This document shows positions 63,825-64,000 of a stretch of DNA of 64,000 nucleotides, piece by piece. Both the position numbers and the translations under genes were made by a program. How positions within the stretch are numbered: position 1 is the first letter of the stretch; every line of letters starts with the position of its first letter. Source of the DNA: Planctomycetota bacterium. GTDB taxonomy: Bacteria > Planctomycetota > UBA1135 > GCA-002686595. Under the pieces are notes generated by a model that was not told the DNA's origin, ran no database searches, and saw nothing but the letters and a program-made list of their open reading frames with translations. Where the stretch lies: assembly GCA_016714045.1 (NCBI GenBank), contig JADJNY010000001.1, positions 965,307 through 1,029,306 on the forward strand, given 5' to 3'.

Positions 63825-64000
63825 TCAGGCCCCGCCCTCCGCTGCGAGCGCCGTCGCGAGCACCACCCGGGCCGCGCGCTCGGCGGCGCCGGCAGGTCCG
63901 AGGCGCTCCGCGGCGCGTTCGAGGCCCGCGAGGCACTCCGCCCGCCACGCGGGGTCCACGTGGGCGCGGACGAGCGCTCGCTCGACCGCTTGTGCGGGCC
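63825..64000 (-). CDS. C-terminal end of a lipid-A-disaccharide-synthase (LpxB)-like protein (partial)
   Basis: Only the last 57 or so codons are in the window, ending AAERLGPAGAAERAARVVLA then a short tail. The ERLGPAGAAERAA pattern resembles the LpxB C-terminus, but MurG-like glycosyltransferases end similarly. Its TGA directly precedes the ATG of the sigma gene (TGAATG), so the two are co-transcribed. Confidence 0.4.
   Translation of the reverse strand, partial: PAQAVERALVRAHVDPAWRAECLAGLERAAERLGPAGAAERAARVVLATALAAEGGA

Overview
The window is a very GC-rich (estimated 70% or more), gene-dense bacterial chromosome segment whose proteins are rich in Ala and Arg. It looks like a planctomycete, most likely the deep Saltatorellus/Engelhardtia-type (UBA1135) lineage. 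Reasons: a LamG protein (60332-61543) ends in an Asn-Tyr-Cys...Thr-Pro-Asn-Ser domain that I associate with that group; there are large secreted FG-GAP/VCBS proteins, a squalene-cyclase-repeat lipoprotein, a MamK-like actin, a YVTN/c-type-cytochrome fusion and many ATGA-coupled operons. Myxococcota is a weaker alternative. There is no prophage, CRISPR array, rRNA or complete IS; the only mobile DNA is one 160-bp MITE-like element.

Layout. 1-2746 (-): a CusCB-type metal-efflux operon with a Cys-rich small protein ahead of it; CusA lies off the left edge. 2878-8047: a DUF4863 lyase, an AftB-like GT-C glycosyltransferase, a frameshifted membrane protein and queF. 8127-18777: a beta-propeller/cytochrome protein, adenosine deaminase, gltX, an anti-sigma/FecR-like protein, a phosphoesterase, a propeller protein and a secreted esterase. 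18842-19028: a structured RNA candidate ending in an intrinsic terminator. 19729-21828: cupin, a NifS-like enzyme lacking its catalytic Cys, and cysteine dioxygenase. 22116-22192: tRNA-Met(CAT) with its promoter. 22211-29000: hemH, MORN lipoprotein, acidic protein, alkA, a TPP riboswitch with thiC, and an Aas-like fusion. 29014-29173: the MITE. 29175-33069: DinB, a cyanophycinase-like protein, Nudix, EamA and a thioesterase. 33128-39023: an FG-GAP lipoprotein and a DprE2/DprE1-like pair. 39052-41943: an ApaH-like phosphatase, an AlbA_2 regulator, two newly recognised mini-proteins and a second EamA transporter. 42116-47868 (-): M24 peptidase plus a three-gene NatAB-type ABC exporter whose last subunit is fused to a CPBP protease. 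47941-51935: lepB, an SDR, and a degenerate GGDEF protein paired with a MamK-like actin. 52007-54067: a FG-GAP/tail-fibre mosaic. 54407-54589: a candidate selenoprotein with a SECIS-like hairpin. 54630-62346: a B12 radical SAM protein, FAH hydrolase, squalene-repeat lipoprotein, iodotyrosine-deiodinase-like reductase, LamG protein and MgtC. 62383-64000 (-): an LpxB-like end, ECF sigma, membrane anti-sigma and YbjQ.

The most interesting signals are the candidate selenoprotein (in-frame TGA, SECIS-like hairpin with a GGTC loop, downstream Cys), the coupled cysteine dioxygenase and Cys-less desulfurase homologue (a plausible cysteine to sulfinate to alanine plus sulfite route), the actin/degenerate-GGDEF pair, the structured RNA, a 30-nt repeat with compensating hairpins, and a diverged remnant of the queF 3' end.

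About ten genes carry apparent single-base frameshifts with intact domains on both sides. This pattern fits uncorrected indels in the assembly better than gene decay, so those genes are annotated across the break and marked.
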